This document shows, one piece after another, positions 55,847-64,000 of a stretch of DNA of 64,000 nt. The position numbers and the translations under genes were made by a program. The notes under the pieces are model-generated. The model saw only the letters and a list, made by a program, of their open reading frames with translations. It ran no database searches and was not told where the DNA came from. Position 1 is the first letter of the stretch; each line of letters begins with the position of its first letter. Origin of the DNA: VBDM01 sp035519135 (GTDB taxonomy: Bacteria > Pseudomonadota > Gammaproteobacteria > Burkholderiales > SG8-39); assembly GCA_035519135.1 (NCBI GenBank), contig DATIWX010000133.1:1-64000 (forward strand), in the 5' to 3' direction.

Positions 55847-57532
55847 GTGTCGGACCGATTCGTTCAATCGTTGAGCTGCCTTGCGCTCGCCATCGTCGCG
55901 TGCGGACCGGCGGCGGCTCAAGAGACCCCACCGGAAGCCAAGCCGCCTCCGCCACCCGAGTCCGTGCCGGCGGCGGGCGGAAAACTCCCTTCGTTCGCGG
56001 AGCTCGAAAAGGCAGGCGCGATGATCGGGGAGATCCGGATCGTCCCCCGCAATATTTTCGACCTGCAGAACGAACGCGAGAACGGCCCTCTGTATCGGGC
56101 CGCCAACGCCATTCACATTCAAACCCGGCCCAGCGTCATCCAGGACAAACTCCTTTTCAAGACCGGCGAGCGCGTGTCGGTCCACGTCTTGGAGGAGACC
56201 GAGCGTCTGCTGCGATCGAACAGATTCCTGTACGACGTCGCCATCGTGCCGGTTGCCTATCACGACGGAGTCGTCGACGTCGAAGTGAGGACGCGCGACA
56301 CTTGGACGCTGCAGCCGGGGCTGAGCGCCAGCCGCAGCGGGGGTTCCAACAGGACCAACATAGGGTTCACGGAATCAAACGCACTGGGCAGCGGCATCTT
56401 GGTCGGGGTCAACCGCGTCTCCGATCCCGATCGCACCGGGACCCAGTACCAAGTATCGCACCCGCACGCGTTCGACGGCTGGACGGCAATCAACTATTCG
56501 CTGGCCCAGTTGAGCGACGGCGAGAGCCGGACTATATCGGTCAACCGGCCGTTCTACGCGCTGGACACACGCTGGGCTGCCGGCATCAGGACCGCGCAGG
56601 ACACGCGCATCGACTCCATCTTCGAAAACGGCACGACTTCCGCGAAATACCGCCACCGGCAGGAGTCGGCCGACGGCTTCGGAGGCTGGTCCCGGGGACT
56701 CGTCGGCGACTGGGTGCAGCGCTACTCGGTCGGCCTCAACTACCAGAAGGACGCCTACAACACCGAGGGAAACCTTCCGGCTCCCGCGCAACTGCCGGCG
56801 GACCAGACCCTGGTGACGCCCTACTTTCACTACGACGTCGTGCAGGACAACTACGAGAAATACAAGAACCTGGATCAGATCGAGCGCCCTGAATACCTCG
56901 TGATGGGATTCACGTCGAGCGCGCAGCTCGGTCGCTCGCTGACATCGTTGGGCTCGACACAGCAACTCTGGCTCTACACCTTCAGCGCCAACGACGGATA
57001 CCGGGTACCCACAGGCGGCATCCTGCTCACCTCGATCTCCACCACCGGTCAGACCGGGTATGGTCCGCTCGACAAGCAGGCGAGCGGCGGATCGATCAAG
57101 TTCTACAGCCGTCCGGACAGCCGCACGCTGATTTTTACCGGCCTATCCGGAGACCTGGTGAGAAGTGCCACTGGATCCTCTCAGCTCTATGTGGGGGGCG
57201 ACACCGGCCTGCGAGGCTATCCCCGCAACTATCAAAGCGGGGAGAACCGCGTGATCTTCAACATCGAGGACCGCGTGTATACGGACTGGTACCCCTTCCA
57301 GCTCTTCCGTGTAGGAGGCGCTGTGTACTACGACTTGGGTCGGGCATGGGGCGGTCCCACCGCCAACACCGCGCACGCCGGCTGGCTCAGCGACGTCGGC
57401 TTCGGCCTGCGCATCCTGAGCGCGCGCTCGGCCTTCGGGAACGTGCTCCACATGGATCTCGCCTTCCCGCTGAACCGCGATCCGAACATCAAGTCAGTAC
57501 AATGGCTCGTGCAGACCCAGACGACGTTTTGA
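55847..57532 (+). CDS. Outer-membrane protein of the BamA/TamA (Omp85-like) type, short form
   Basis: 561 residues from a GTG at 55847. The signal peptide ends at AAAQ near residue 25; a proline-rich linker follows. Then one or so POTRA-like domain (KLLFKTGERVSVHVLEETER, then NRFLYDVAIVPV) leads into a beta-barrel. The L6-loop hallmark GDTGLRGYPRNY, equivalent to VRGF of Omp85, is near residue 450, and the protein ends in TTF with a C-terminal Phe. It is shorter than BamA or TamA, with fewer POTRA domains. It may assemble or export a specific partner, such as the lipoproteins upstream (speculative). Confidence 0.87.
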   Translation: MSDRFVQSLSCLALAIVACGPAAAQETPPEAKPPPPPESVPAAGGKLPSFAELEKAGAMIGEIRIVPRNIFDLQNERENGPLYRAANAIHIQTRPSVIQDKLLFKTGERVSVHVLEETERLLRSNRFLYDVAIVPVAYHDGVVDVEVRTRDTWTLQPGLSASRSGGSNRTNIGFTESNALGSGILVGVNRVSDPDRTGTQYQVSHPHAFDGWTAINYSLAQLSDGESRTISVNRPFYALDTRWAAGIRTAQDTRIDSIFENGTTSAKYRHRQESADGFGGWSRGLVGDWVQRYSVGLNYQKDAYNTEGNLPAPAQLPADQTLVTPYFHYDVVQDNYEKYKNLDQIERPEYLVMGFTSSAQLGRSLTSLGSTQQLWLYTFSANDGYRVPTGGILLTSISTTGQTGYGPLDKQASGGSIKFYSRPDSRTLIFTGLSGDLVRSATGSSQLYVGGDTGLRGYPRNYQSGENRVIFNIEDRVYTDWYPFQLFRVGGAVYYDLGRAWGGPTANTAHAGWLSDVGFGLRILSARSAFGNVLHMDLAFPLNRDPNIKSVQWLVQTQTTF

Positions 57533-57582
57533 TGGGATAGAATCATCGGCGCCGGGAATTCGCCCCGGCCTCTATTCCGACG

Positions 57583-58548
57583 ATGAGGAGTGCGAGATTG
57601 TTCCGCTTCTGCGCCTTCCTGCTGCTCGCCGCCGCCGTCCCGCTTCAAGCCCAGGAGTACCCGAAGGGCGCCGTCACCCTGGTCATTCCGCTGGCGCCCG
57701 GTGACGCGACCGATACATCGGCACGCGCGATCGCCGATGAGCTCGCGCGGGAGCTCAAGGTTTCCATCATTCCGGTCAACCGGCCTGGCGCGGGCGGCGC
57801 GGTCGGCACCGAAGCCGTCGTAAAGGCGAAGCCCGACGGCCATACCATCATCCTGACGAACAACGCATCGCTCGTCTTCAGGTCGATTCTCGACCCCAAG
57901 ACCGCGAGCTACAACGCGCTGACCGATCTCACGCCTCTGGGTCTCGCCATGCGCTCACCCAGTATCCTCGCGGTGCGCGGCGATGCACCTTACAGAACCT
58001 TCGGCGAGCTGGTGGAATACGCCAAGAAAAACCCGGGGGGCGTGCGCATCGGTACCGCTGGCGCCGGCTCGGTGGGTGAATTCTGCGTCCGCACCATCAA
58101 CTCGCTCACCGGTGCCGGCCTCGTCCCGGTCCCCTTTACCGGGGCCTCGCCCGGCGTGACGGCGCTGCTCGGGGGACACGTGGAAGGCGTGGTGCTCGCC
58201 CTGGGAACCATGACCGGCCATCTGAGGAGCGGCGCGCTGCGAGGGATCGTCATATCGAGCAAATACCCGGACTTCCCGGACATCCCGACGCTGGCTGATC
58301 TGGGCTACTCGGAGGGGCTGTTCGGAATCTGGGTCGCGTTCTTCGCTCCGGCCGAAGTACCCGCGGAGGTCAGCCGGGTTTTGGTGCCCGCGCTCGAGCG
58401 CGCCATCAAGTCCCCTGCCATCGGCAGCAAGCTCAAGCCGCTCGGAATGTTGATGGACTATGCCCCGCCCGAGAGGCTCCTCGAGGAGATCCGCGACGAG
58501 CACCGTCGCGTATCGGAGATCGCGGTCAAATCCGGCCTGATCAAGTAG
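57583..58548 (+). CDS. Tripartite tricarboxylate transporter substrate-binding protein (Bug/TctC family)
   Basis: 321 residues. The signal peptide ends near LQAQ (residue 23), followed by YPKGAVTLVIPLAPGDATD; VKAKPDGHTIILTNN and VPFTGASPGVTALLGGHVEG are family motifs. The usual GG of the PGG segment is changed to GD. It is the third orphan TctC in the window and has no partner genes; the next gene converges on it. A weak 6-bp hairpin (57551-57569) precedes it. Confidence 0.92.
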   Translation: MRSARLFRFCAFLLLAAAVPLQAQEYPKGAVTLVIPLAPGDATDTSARAIADELARELKVSIIPVNRPGAGGAVGTEAVVKAKPDGHTIILTNNASLVFRSILDPKTASYNALTDLTPLGLAMRSPSILAVRGDAPYRTFGELVEYAKKNPGGVRIGTAGAGSVGEFCVRTINSLTGAGLVPVPFTGASPGVTALLGGHVEGVVLALGTMTGHLRSGALRGIVISSKYPDFPDIPTLADLGYSEGLFGIWVAFFAPAEVPAEVSRVLVPALERAIKSPAIGSKLKPLGMLMDYAPPERLLEEIRDEHRRVSEIAVKSGLIK

Positions 58549-58559
58549 CCGGGATCGGG

Positions 58560-58940
58560 TCAGGGTAGCTGTATCTTGCCGCCACCGCCGCCAAGCGGGC
58601 CCTGCGGAACCACGATCGAAGAGCTGGCCTGACGGCGCAGTTCCTGCAACTCGCGCACGGTGCGGTCGATTGCTTCCTTGGCGAGCGCTCCGAACTTCTC
58701 CGCGGCCTCCCCGAGCGATGCCGCCTCGATCTCGAACGCGATGGGAATCGATCCGGCAGGCGTCAGTATCTGCGTCTCGCCTACGTAAGTGACGGCGCGC
58801 GTGGCATCCGGCGTTCCGTTTCGGGTGACCGGGCTCAGCCTGCGCAGCGTCCCGATGCGACGGTCGGTCAGGACCTCCTCGAGGTAGAGCTTGTCGGGGT
58901 CGAGCTTCAGCTCGGGCGATTTGGGATCGGAGTTCGGCAT
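58560..58940 (-). CDS. Small cytosolic protein of unknown function
   Basis: 126 residues from the ATG at 58940. Opening MPNSDPKSPELKLDPDKLYL, then VLTDRRIGTLRRLSPVTRNG and a beta-rich section VTYVGETQILTPAGSIPIAF, then a helix rich in Ala and Glu (LGEAAEKFGALAKEAIDRTV) and a Gly-rich tail. No signal or membrane segment. I do not recognise the family. It starts 64 bases downstream of the dehydrogenase stop, on the same strand. Confidence 0.72.
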   Translation of the reverse strand: MPNSDPKSPELKLDPDKLYLEEVLTDRRIGTLRRLSPVTRNGTPDATRAVTYVGETQILTPAGSIPIAFEIEAASLGEAAEKFGALAKEAIDRTVRELQELRRQASSSIVVPQGPLGGGGGKIQLP

Positions 58941-59004
58941 TTCATGATTTCCAATGTCGGCTTCGTAGCTTGCGGCCCTCGCCCGCCTGCGTCAAGGGGC
59001 GGGA

Positions 59005-59964
59005 CTATTTCTTCCCGAGTTCGCTTCCTGCGAGGCCTTCCCAGTAGCGCACCACGGCCGTGTGATCCTGGCCGGGACCGAGCGCGGCCTGCGCCTCGCT
59101 CCAGGCTTCGACGCACGCCTCGGCAAAGGGCGCGGGCGACGCCGTCGACCGCGCGACCTCGAGCGCGGTCTTGAGGTCCTTGACCATCAAGTCGAGCGAA
59201 AATCCCGAGTCGAACGTGCGCGACAGGATGAATCGATGGAATTTGTTTAGGGTCGAGTTGTTCATGCCGGTCGACGCGTTGAGCATGTCGACGACCTTCG
59301 CCTGATCCAGCCCGAAGCGCCCGGCCGCGAGCACCGCTTCCGTCGCAGCGACGAGCCCCGCTGCCGATACGTAGTTGTTGAGGGCTTTCATGGCGTGCCC
59401 CGAACCGAGCGGACCGGTGAGGAAGATCTGCTTGCCCATCGCTTCGAGCACCGGCTTGCAGCGCGCGATGGTCCCCTCGCCTCCTCCGACCATGATGGAG
59501 AGCGTCGCATCCTCGGCCTTCCTCACGCCCCCCGAGACGGGGGCGTCGATCATTTCAACGCCACGCTCGGCGAGGCACGCACCGAGCTCCCGCGTACCGA
59601 CCGGCGAAGACGAGCTCATGTCGATGAGCACGCTGCCGGAGGCGAGCCCGGCGAGCAGCCCCTCCCCGGATCCGTCGCGACCCAAGGCTGCCGTCCGCAC
59701 CACGTTCCCGTCAGGGAGCATCGTGATCACAGCCTGGCAGCCCTGCCCGATCTCCTTCAGGGACCCCGGTGCTATCGCGCCGGTGGCTTCGCACGCGCGC
59801 CGCACGGCCTCCGGGTCGAGGTCATGCACAAGGATACGGTACCCGGCACGGGAGAGACTACGAACCATCGGGTATCCCATCTTTCCCAGGCCGACGAAGC
59901 CGACGCACGCGGACGGGACAATCGTGGATGAATTCACGTGCGTGCTTGAGTTCGCATTCGCCAT
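59005..59964 (-). CDS. 3-hydroxyisobutyrate dehydrogenase-family NAD(P) oxidoreductase
   Basis: 319 residues of the beta-hydroxyacid dehydrogenase family. The nucleotide motif is GFVGLGKMGYPM near residue 23, substrate motif DAPVSGGVRKAEDATLSIMVGG (about 139-160) and the catalytic Lys in MKALNNYVSAAGL. It oxidises a beta-hydroxyacid such as 3-hydroxyisobutyrate, tartronate semialdehyde or a relative. It could supply semialdehyde for MmsA (12594-14120), but that gene is 45 kb away, so this is speculation. It starts six bases past the GGDEF stop. Confidence 0.9.
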   Translation of the reverse strand: MANANSSTHVNSSTIVPSACVGFVGLGKMGYPMVRSLSRAGYRILVHDLDPEAVRRACEATGAIAPGSLKEIGQGCQAVITMLPDGNVVRTAALGRDGSGEGLLAGLASGSVLIDMSSSSPVGTRELGACLAERGVEMIDAPVSGGVRKAEDATLSIMVGGGEGTIARCKPVLEAMGKQIFLTGPLGSGHAMKALNNYVSAAGLVAATEAVLAAGRFGLDQAKVVDMLNASTGMNNSTLNKFHRFILSRTFDSGFSLDLMVKDLKTALEVARSTASPAPFAEACVEAWSEAQAALGPGQDHTAVVRYWEGLAGSELGKK

Positions 59965-59970
59965 GCCGGA

Positions 59971-61095
59971 TCAACTACCCGCATCCGCGAACCTGTAACG
60001 TCCCTTCCCCGCGCGCTTTGCCTCGTACATGGCGCGATCGGCCAGTATCAGCAGTTCGTCCGCGACCCGCTCTCGGCTGGCCACGCTTCCGCTGCACGCG
60101 ATTCCCACGCTGGCACCGACGCGCAGTCCCTGCTCGGCGAATATCCCGATCTCGGCGATCGCGGCCACGACCGTCTCGGCCACCGGAACCGCGTCGGATT
60201 TGTCGTGAGCGATGTCCATGAGAATCACGAACTCGTCGCCGCCGACCCGCGCGAAGGTGTCGGCCTGGCGAACCCGGCGTCCGACCCGCTCGGCGATCTC
60301 GCGCAGCAATCTGTCCCCTGCCTCGTGTCCCAAGGTATCGTTCACCGCCTTGAAGCCATCGATGTCGAAAAGGAGCAGCGCGACCTGGCGCCCGCTTCGC
60401 GCGGCCGCCGCGAGCATCTGTCCCAGGCGGTCACGGAAATACGGCCGGTTGGGAAGCTTGGTCAGCTGGTCCTGCCACGCAAGGCGCGAGATCTCCCCGA
60501 TCTTTTCGGCGAGCTGTCGATTGCCCGCGGAGATCCTTCCCAGGAGGATCGACGCGTTGACCGCGTTGGCGATCAATCCGAAGATGATGGTACCGCCGAA
60601 GAGCAGGTTGTCGTTCCAATACGGGCTCATTGCCAGGTTGCCGCCCATGCCGACGGTCGCGATAGCCGTCGCGAGAAACAGGTAGTGGCGCCCGAAGCGC
60701 AGCCCCCATCCGACGGTCACCAGGTATAGGAAGCCCACGTACGCGGCGTACGCTCCGCCAAAGTACGCGATGTAGATCAGTGCCAGATTGTCCATCGCCA
60801 CTGCAAAGCCGCGCCTCCCGTGCGTCGGCACGGGATGCCTGTGCACGAGGATCAGGTAGATGACGGTGTACAGGAAGAACACGATCCCGATGCCGACGAT
60901 GCCGGACGGAAGGCCCGAGAAATACCCTATGACCCCGAAGCCGCCCAGGCCCAAGAAGGTGCAGAACAGGCGCGTCTTGGCCTGTCCCAGCTCGCTGCCT
61001 CCCCCGGCGTCCGCGCCGAGCCAGTGCCCGAGCGGCAGGAGCTGCTCCCAGAATCCCCGCCGTCGATCCTGGGCGTCCGCGGAAACTGCCTCCAT
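59971..61095 (-). CDS. Membrane-associated GGDEF diguanylate cyclase
   Basis: 374 residues from the ATG at 61095, with AGGAGAG upstream. Six or so helices between residues about 35 and 190 form an uncharacterised membrane sensor (FCTFLGLGGFGVIGYFSG, GIGIVFFLYTVIYLIL). The GGDEF domain follows: DQLTKLPNRPYF, FKAVNDTLGHEAGD and active loop ARVGGDEF, with an inhibitory RxxD (RQAD) five residues before it. It should make c-di-GMP. It lies 53 bases after the sirtuin gene and six bases before the dehydrogenase gene. Confidence 0.92.
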   Translation of the reverse strand: MEAVSADAQDRRRGFWEQLLPLGHWLGADAGGGSELGQAKTRLFCTFLGLGGFGVIGYFSGLPSGIVGIGIVFFLYTVIYLILVHRHPVPTHGRRGFAVAMDNLALIYIAYFGGAYAAYVGFLYLVTVGWGLRFGRHYLFLATAIATVGMGGNLAMSPYWNDNLLFGGTIIFGLIANAVNASILLGRISAGNRQLAEKIGEISRLAWQDQLTKLPNRPYFRDRLGQMLAAAARSGRQVALLLFDIDGFKAVNDTLGHEAGDRLLREIAERVGRRVRQADTFARVGGDEFVILMDIAHDKSDAVPVAETVVAAIAEIGIFAEQGLRVGASVGIACSGSVASRERVADELLILADRAMYEAKRAGKGRYRFADAGS

Positions 61096-61148
61096 CGTCT
61101 CTCCTGTGCCTAGTAGGGTGCGCATTTGGCGCCCTAAGTGCGCCCGCG

Positions 61149-61910
61149 TCAAGAGGGTGCTTCGTCCGCGCCGCCGAGAATTTGCGGCAGGGTTTCCCCG
61201 ATCGCGCTGCGGAACACCGCATCCGCGATTCCGTCGAACGGCGTCGGCTGCGCGTTGACGATGACCACGCGCCCGCCGGCCCTCTTTGCGGCGGGAACGG
61301 CACCGGCAATCGGATAGACCTGCAGGCTGGTGCCGATCGAGATGAACAAGTCCGACTCGACCGCGGCAGTCATCGCGCGGTCGATCACCTCCGGGACCAG
61401 CGCTTGCCCGAACGAGATGGTATCGCTTTTGAGTATCCCTCCGCAGCGCGCGCAGGGTGGATCGGACTCTCCGCGGCGAACGCGCTCGAGCGTCTCCTGC
61501 ATCGGCCCCTTCCAGGCGCACGACAGGCACACCGCGACATGGACCGTGCCGTGGACTTCGACGACGCGTTCGGGCGAGTTGCCGGCCTTCTGGTGGAGCC
61601 CGTCGATGTTCTGGGTAATGAGGGCGTGGAGCTTGCCGCGCCGCTCAAGGCCGGCGATCGCGGCATGGCCCGCGTTGGGGCGCGCGCTCCAGGCCGGATG
61701 GTCCAGGCGCGACTGCCACGACTTCCGGCGTATCTCGGGGTCGGCAACGTAGCAGCGGATATCAGACAGCTTCTCGGCCTGCGGGTCCCGGGTCCACACC
61801 CCCTGGGGCCCGCGGAAATCGGGAATGCCCGATTCTGTCGAGATTCCCGCCCCCGTCAGGACGACGATGCGCTTCGCCTCCCCCACCCATGATCGGACCT
61901 GGCCGATCAA
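61149..61910 (-). CDS. Sir2-family NAD-dependent protein deacylase
   Basis: About 253 residues, starting at the TTG at 61910, which overlaps the upstream GGDEF stop (TTGA). Motifs: GAGISTESGIPDFRG (20-34), TQNIDGLHQKAG with catalytic His120 in VEVHGTVH, and zinc Cys128, Cys131, Cys153, Cys156. The desuccinylase Tyr-x-x-Arg pair is Trp-x-x-Arg here (WQSR), so deacetylation or another deacylation is more likely than desuccinylation. It may tune metabolic enzymes. GTG at 61886 is an alternative start. Confidence 0.92.
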   Translation of the reverse strand: MIGQVRSWVGEAKRIVVLTGAGISTESGIPDFRGPQGVWTRDPQAEKLSDIRCYVADPEIRRKSWQSRLDHPAWSARPNAGHAAIAGLERRGKLHALITQNIDGLHQKAGNSPERVVEVHGTVHVAVCLSCAWKGPMQETLERVRRGESDPPCARCGGILKSDTISFGQALVPEVIDRAMTAAVESDLFISIGTSLQVYPIAGAVPAAKRAGGRVVIVNAQPTPFDGIADAVFRSAIGETLPQILGGADEAPS

Positions 61911-64000
61911 GAGCGGCCTCGCGCAGGCGCTTCCCGTGATTGGTCGAGGGGAGGGTCGGCCTGGGCGATGTGGTACCGGTCGCGCCCGGCGCGCTTTGCC
62001 TGGTAGAGCGCCGCATCGGCGCGCTTGAGCAGCTCTGCGCCGGTTGTCTCGCCCTTGGTGAAGGCGATACCGATGCAAGTCGTTACGCGGAGCACCTTGG
62101 AGTCGATCGTGAATTCCTCGCGCGCCGCCTCGATGATAGTGCTTGCGATCGCATCGGCGTCCCGGGGCGCGCGCAGATCCTCCAGCAGAACCACGAACTC
62201 GTCACCGCCCATCCGCGCAACAGTGTCGCTGGTGCGCACGGCCCGGCGCAGGCGTTCGGCGAACTGCTTCAACAGGGCGTCCCCAGCCGCGTGGCCCATG
62301 CTGTCGTTGATCGCCTTGAAGCCGTCGAGGTCGAGGTAGAAAAGGCCGAGCGGTTGCCGGCTTCGGCGGCTGCGCGCCAGTACCTGCTCAAGGCGATCGA
62401 CCAGGAGGTTGCGGTTGGGCAAGCCTGTCAGTCCGTCGTACCACGCTACGCGCTCGAGCTCGGCGCGACTTTGCGCGAGCTCGTGCTCGGCCCGTTTGCG
62501 TTCAGTGACATCGGCACTCGTGCCGACCATGCGCGTCGCGAAGCCGGCGGAATCGCGCGCAGTCACCTGCCCGTGGCCCTGTACCCAGATCCATGCGCCA
62601 TTGTTGGTCCTGACCCGGTGTTCGGCGCGGTAGTGAGAGGTCAGGCCCTTGAGCGCGTCGCGGAGGATTCCCTGCAGAAGGGGTCTGTCGTCGGGGTGCG
62701 TGATCTCCTCGAGCGCCGAGAACGTAGTGTGAGTTATTTGGGGCTCGCCGCCCAGCATTACCGACCACTGTTCGCTGAGAAACACCTCGCCGGTCTTGAT
62801 ATTCCAGTCGAACAGTGCGAGCTCCGAACCTTCCAGCGCGAGGCTTAGCTGCCTTTCGCTCTCGCGGAGCTGCTCCTCCGACTTCTTGAGAGCGCTTACG
62901 TCGCTCGCGAGTATGTAGAACCCCTGCACGCTGCCGTCGGGACGCCGGTCCGGCACATAGCGCGTGTGCGCATATCGATTGAAGCCCGAGACGGCCGGGG
63001 GCACTTCGAAGTTCGCCTCTCTGCCCGCGAGCGCCTCGCGAACATGCGGCTCCCGAACCGCGTATGCCGCTTCTCCCAGCACTTCCTGCAGGGTGCGTCC
63101 GAGCAGATCCTCGGGCCTTCTTCCGAACCATTCGAGATAGGTCCCGTTGCAATAGCGATAACGCAGGTCCGAATCGACGTAGCCGATCAGGGCGGGCGTG
63201 TTGTCGGTGATCATGCGCAAGCGGTGCTCGCTCTCTCGCAGCGAGGCTTCGACCCGGGTACGCTCCCTGATGAGGCTGTTGAAATCGTCTGCCAGCTCGC
63301 CGATCTCGTCGCGGCTGCGGACCGGCACTTCCGCCGCCGCGCTCGGGTCGCTGCGCACGCGGCGGATTGCGTCGTGCAGCCCGAGCAGCGGCGCAAGGAG
63401 GTATCGCGTTCCAAGCCAAACGAGCGGCGCAATAAGGACGATGAGCAGCATCGTGATCCGCGCGATGTCCCGCTGCGTCGCGACAATGGGCGCAAAGGCC
63501 TCTTCGACAGGAAGCGCGGCGACCAGCACCCAAGGTACAGCCACGAGTGGAGCGTAGCTGAACAGGGCATGCAGCCCGCGGCTGTTGACGCCCTCCTGCC
63601 AGCCCGCCTCGCCAGCCACCGCGCGATCGAAATAGGGGGACACACCTGGTGCGGGTCCCGCGGACATGATGCGGTCCGCGGACCTCGAGATGATGATGGT
63701 CCGGTCGCGCCCCAGCAGCGCGAACGAGCCCGTCTTGCCGACGCTCGCCGTCCCCAGCTTGCCGAGGAAATTGGGCCGCAACAGGGCCAGAGAGCCGGCC
63801 AGAACAGCCACCACCCTGCCGCGCCGGTCCAGTACCGGCGCCGTGAGCACGACAAAGGGCCTGCTGCTGTTCCTGCCGAGGAACGGCTGCGAAATATAGG
63901 GCTTGCGATCGCTCACCGCCTTCTGGAAGAACTCGCGATCGCTCACGCTGGTTCCTTCGAGACCGGTCGCCCCGAGGTCGACGAGGGTCATTCCGGCGGA
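61907..64000 (-). CDS. dCache-HAMP-PAS-PAS-GGDEF sensor diguanylate cyclase, 5' end cut by window
   Basis: The gene runs past the right edge. The first residues in view (TLVDLGATGLEGTSVSDREF) are inside a dCache ligand-binding domain. Then come a membrane helix (TMLLIVLIAPLVWLG), HAMP (RSRDEIGELADDFNSLI), a PAS (TDNTPALIGYVDSD), a second PAS/PAC (EGSELALFDWNIKTGEVF) and GGDEF (DGLTGLPNRN, FKAINDSMGHAAGD, loop RMGGDEF). An RxxD inhibitory site (RTSD) is present. It should make c-di-GMP in response to an external ligand. It is translationally coupled to the sirtuin gene. Confidence 0.93.
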   Translation of the reverse strand, partial: SAGMTLVDLGATGLEGTSVSDREFFQKAVSDRKPYISQPFLGRNSSRPFVVLTAPVLDRRGRVVAVLAGSLALLRPNFLGKLGTASVGKTGSFALLGRDRTIIISRSADRIMSAGPAPGVSPYFDRAVAGEAGWQEGVNSRGLHALFSYAPLVAVPWVLVAALPVEEAFAPIVATQRDIARITMLLIVLIAPLVWLGTRYLLAPLLGLHDAIRRVRSDPSAAAEVPVRSRDEIGELADDFNSLIRERTRVEASLRESEHRLRMITDNTPALIGYVDSDLRYRYCNGTYLEWFGRRPEDLLGRTLQEVLGEAAYAVREPHVREALAGREANFEVPPAVSGFNRYAHTRYVPDRRPDGSVQGFYILASDVSALKKSEEQLRESERQLSLALEGSELALFDWNIKTGEVFLSEQWSVMLGGEPQITHTTFSALEEITHPDDRPLLQGILRDALKGLTSHYRAEHRVRTNNGAWIWVQGHGQVTARDSAGFATRMVGTSADVTERKRAEHELAQSRAELERVAWYDGLTGLPNRNLLVDRLEQVLARSRRSRQPLGLFYLDLDGFKAINDSMGHAAGDALLKQFAERLRRAVRTSDTVARMGGDEFVVLLEDLRAPRDADAIASTIIEAAREEFTIDSKVLRVTTCIGIAFTKGETTGAELLKRADAALYQAKRAGRDRYHIAQADPPLDQSREAPARGRS

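Noticed and set aside
55813..56892. Plus-strand 359-codon frame overlapping the Omp85-like gene
   Set aside because: Arg-rich frame-shifted shadow; the Omp85-like frame has a signal peptide and family motifs.

Overview
The window is GC-rich, densely packed bacterial DNA. Its gene families point to a metabolically versatile aerobic betaproteobacterium, probably Burkholderiales-like. The clues are three orphan tripartite tricarboxylate (Bug/TctC) binding proteins, a branched-chain amino-acid-type ABC operon, molybdenum hydroxylases, several aromatic ring-cleavage enzymes and three GGDEF proteins. The lineage is inferred from gene content only: no rRNA or tRNA gene was seen, and no integrase, transposase or CRISPR array.

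Positions 1-18246 are mostly minus strand and read as a catabolic block. They hold a truncated CoxL-type molybdenum hydroxylase, a TctC protein, an SDR lacking the catalytic tyrosine, a PrpF/GalD tautomerase, a carboxymuconolactone decarboxylase, an FAH-family hydrolase, an FMN reductase, an IorAB-type molybdenum hydroxylase, a lipoprotein ABC binding protein, a class II aldolase-like protein, an extradiol dioxygenase, MmsA, an MFS carrier, a second TctC and an alpha/beta hydrolase. An adenylate cyclase-FHA fusion sits at the head of this run. A tandem pair of lipoproteins (4042-5029) interrupts it on the plus strand.

Positions 18314-24846 are plus strand. They begin with two kynurenine/2-nitrobenzoate pathway enzymes, 2-aminomuconate-semialdehyde dehydrogenase and 3-hydroxyanthranilate 3,4-dioxygenase, followed by DNA topoisomerase IB, a metallo-beta-lactamase-fold protein, an esterase, a membrane protein and a di-heme cytochrome c. 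Positions 24867-35647 are minus strand: a deacetylase, an amidohydrolase, a hydrolase, a lipocalin-like AttH/CrtC protein with its FtsX permease, a NarL-type two-component system, and a small protein with five Tyr-Cys-Gly repeats.

Positions 36047-47449 hold envelope proteins, an M24 protein with a disrupted metal site, the LolD/AttE-type ATPase (8 kb from its likely permease) and an operon of DUF2848, cupin, amidase and livKHMGF, with a strong terminator between livK and livH. Positions 47603-51671 hold a leaderless periplasmic-binding-fold protein, then an apparent FAD monooxygenase / MTHFR-like / extradiol dioxygenase operon. Positions 51833-64000 hold signalling proteins (three GGDEF, a degenerate cyclase), a 1-Cys peroxiredoxin, a second tandem lipoprotein pair, a BamA-like outer-membrane protein, a third TctC, a 3-hydroxyisobutyrate-type dehydrogenase and a sirtuin.

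The most unusual items are three intergenic palindromes (7017-7079, 15350-15429, 48484-48565) that share a core while their inner arms differ and stay complementary; the repeat protein at 35021-35647; several enzymes with missing catalytic residues; and a possible undescribed (N-hetero)aromatic degradation pathway spread over the first 18 kb.
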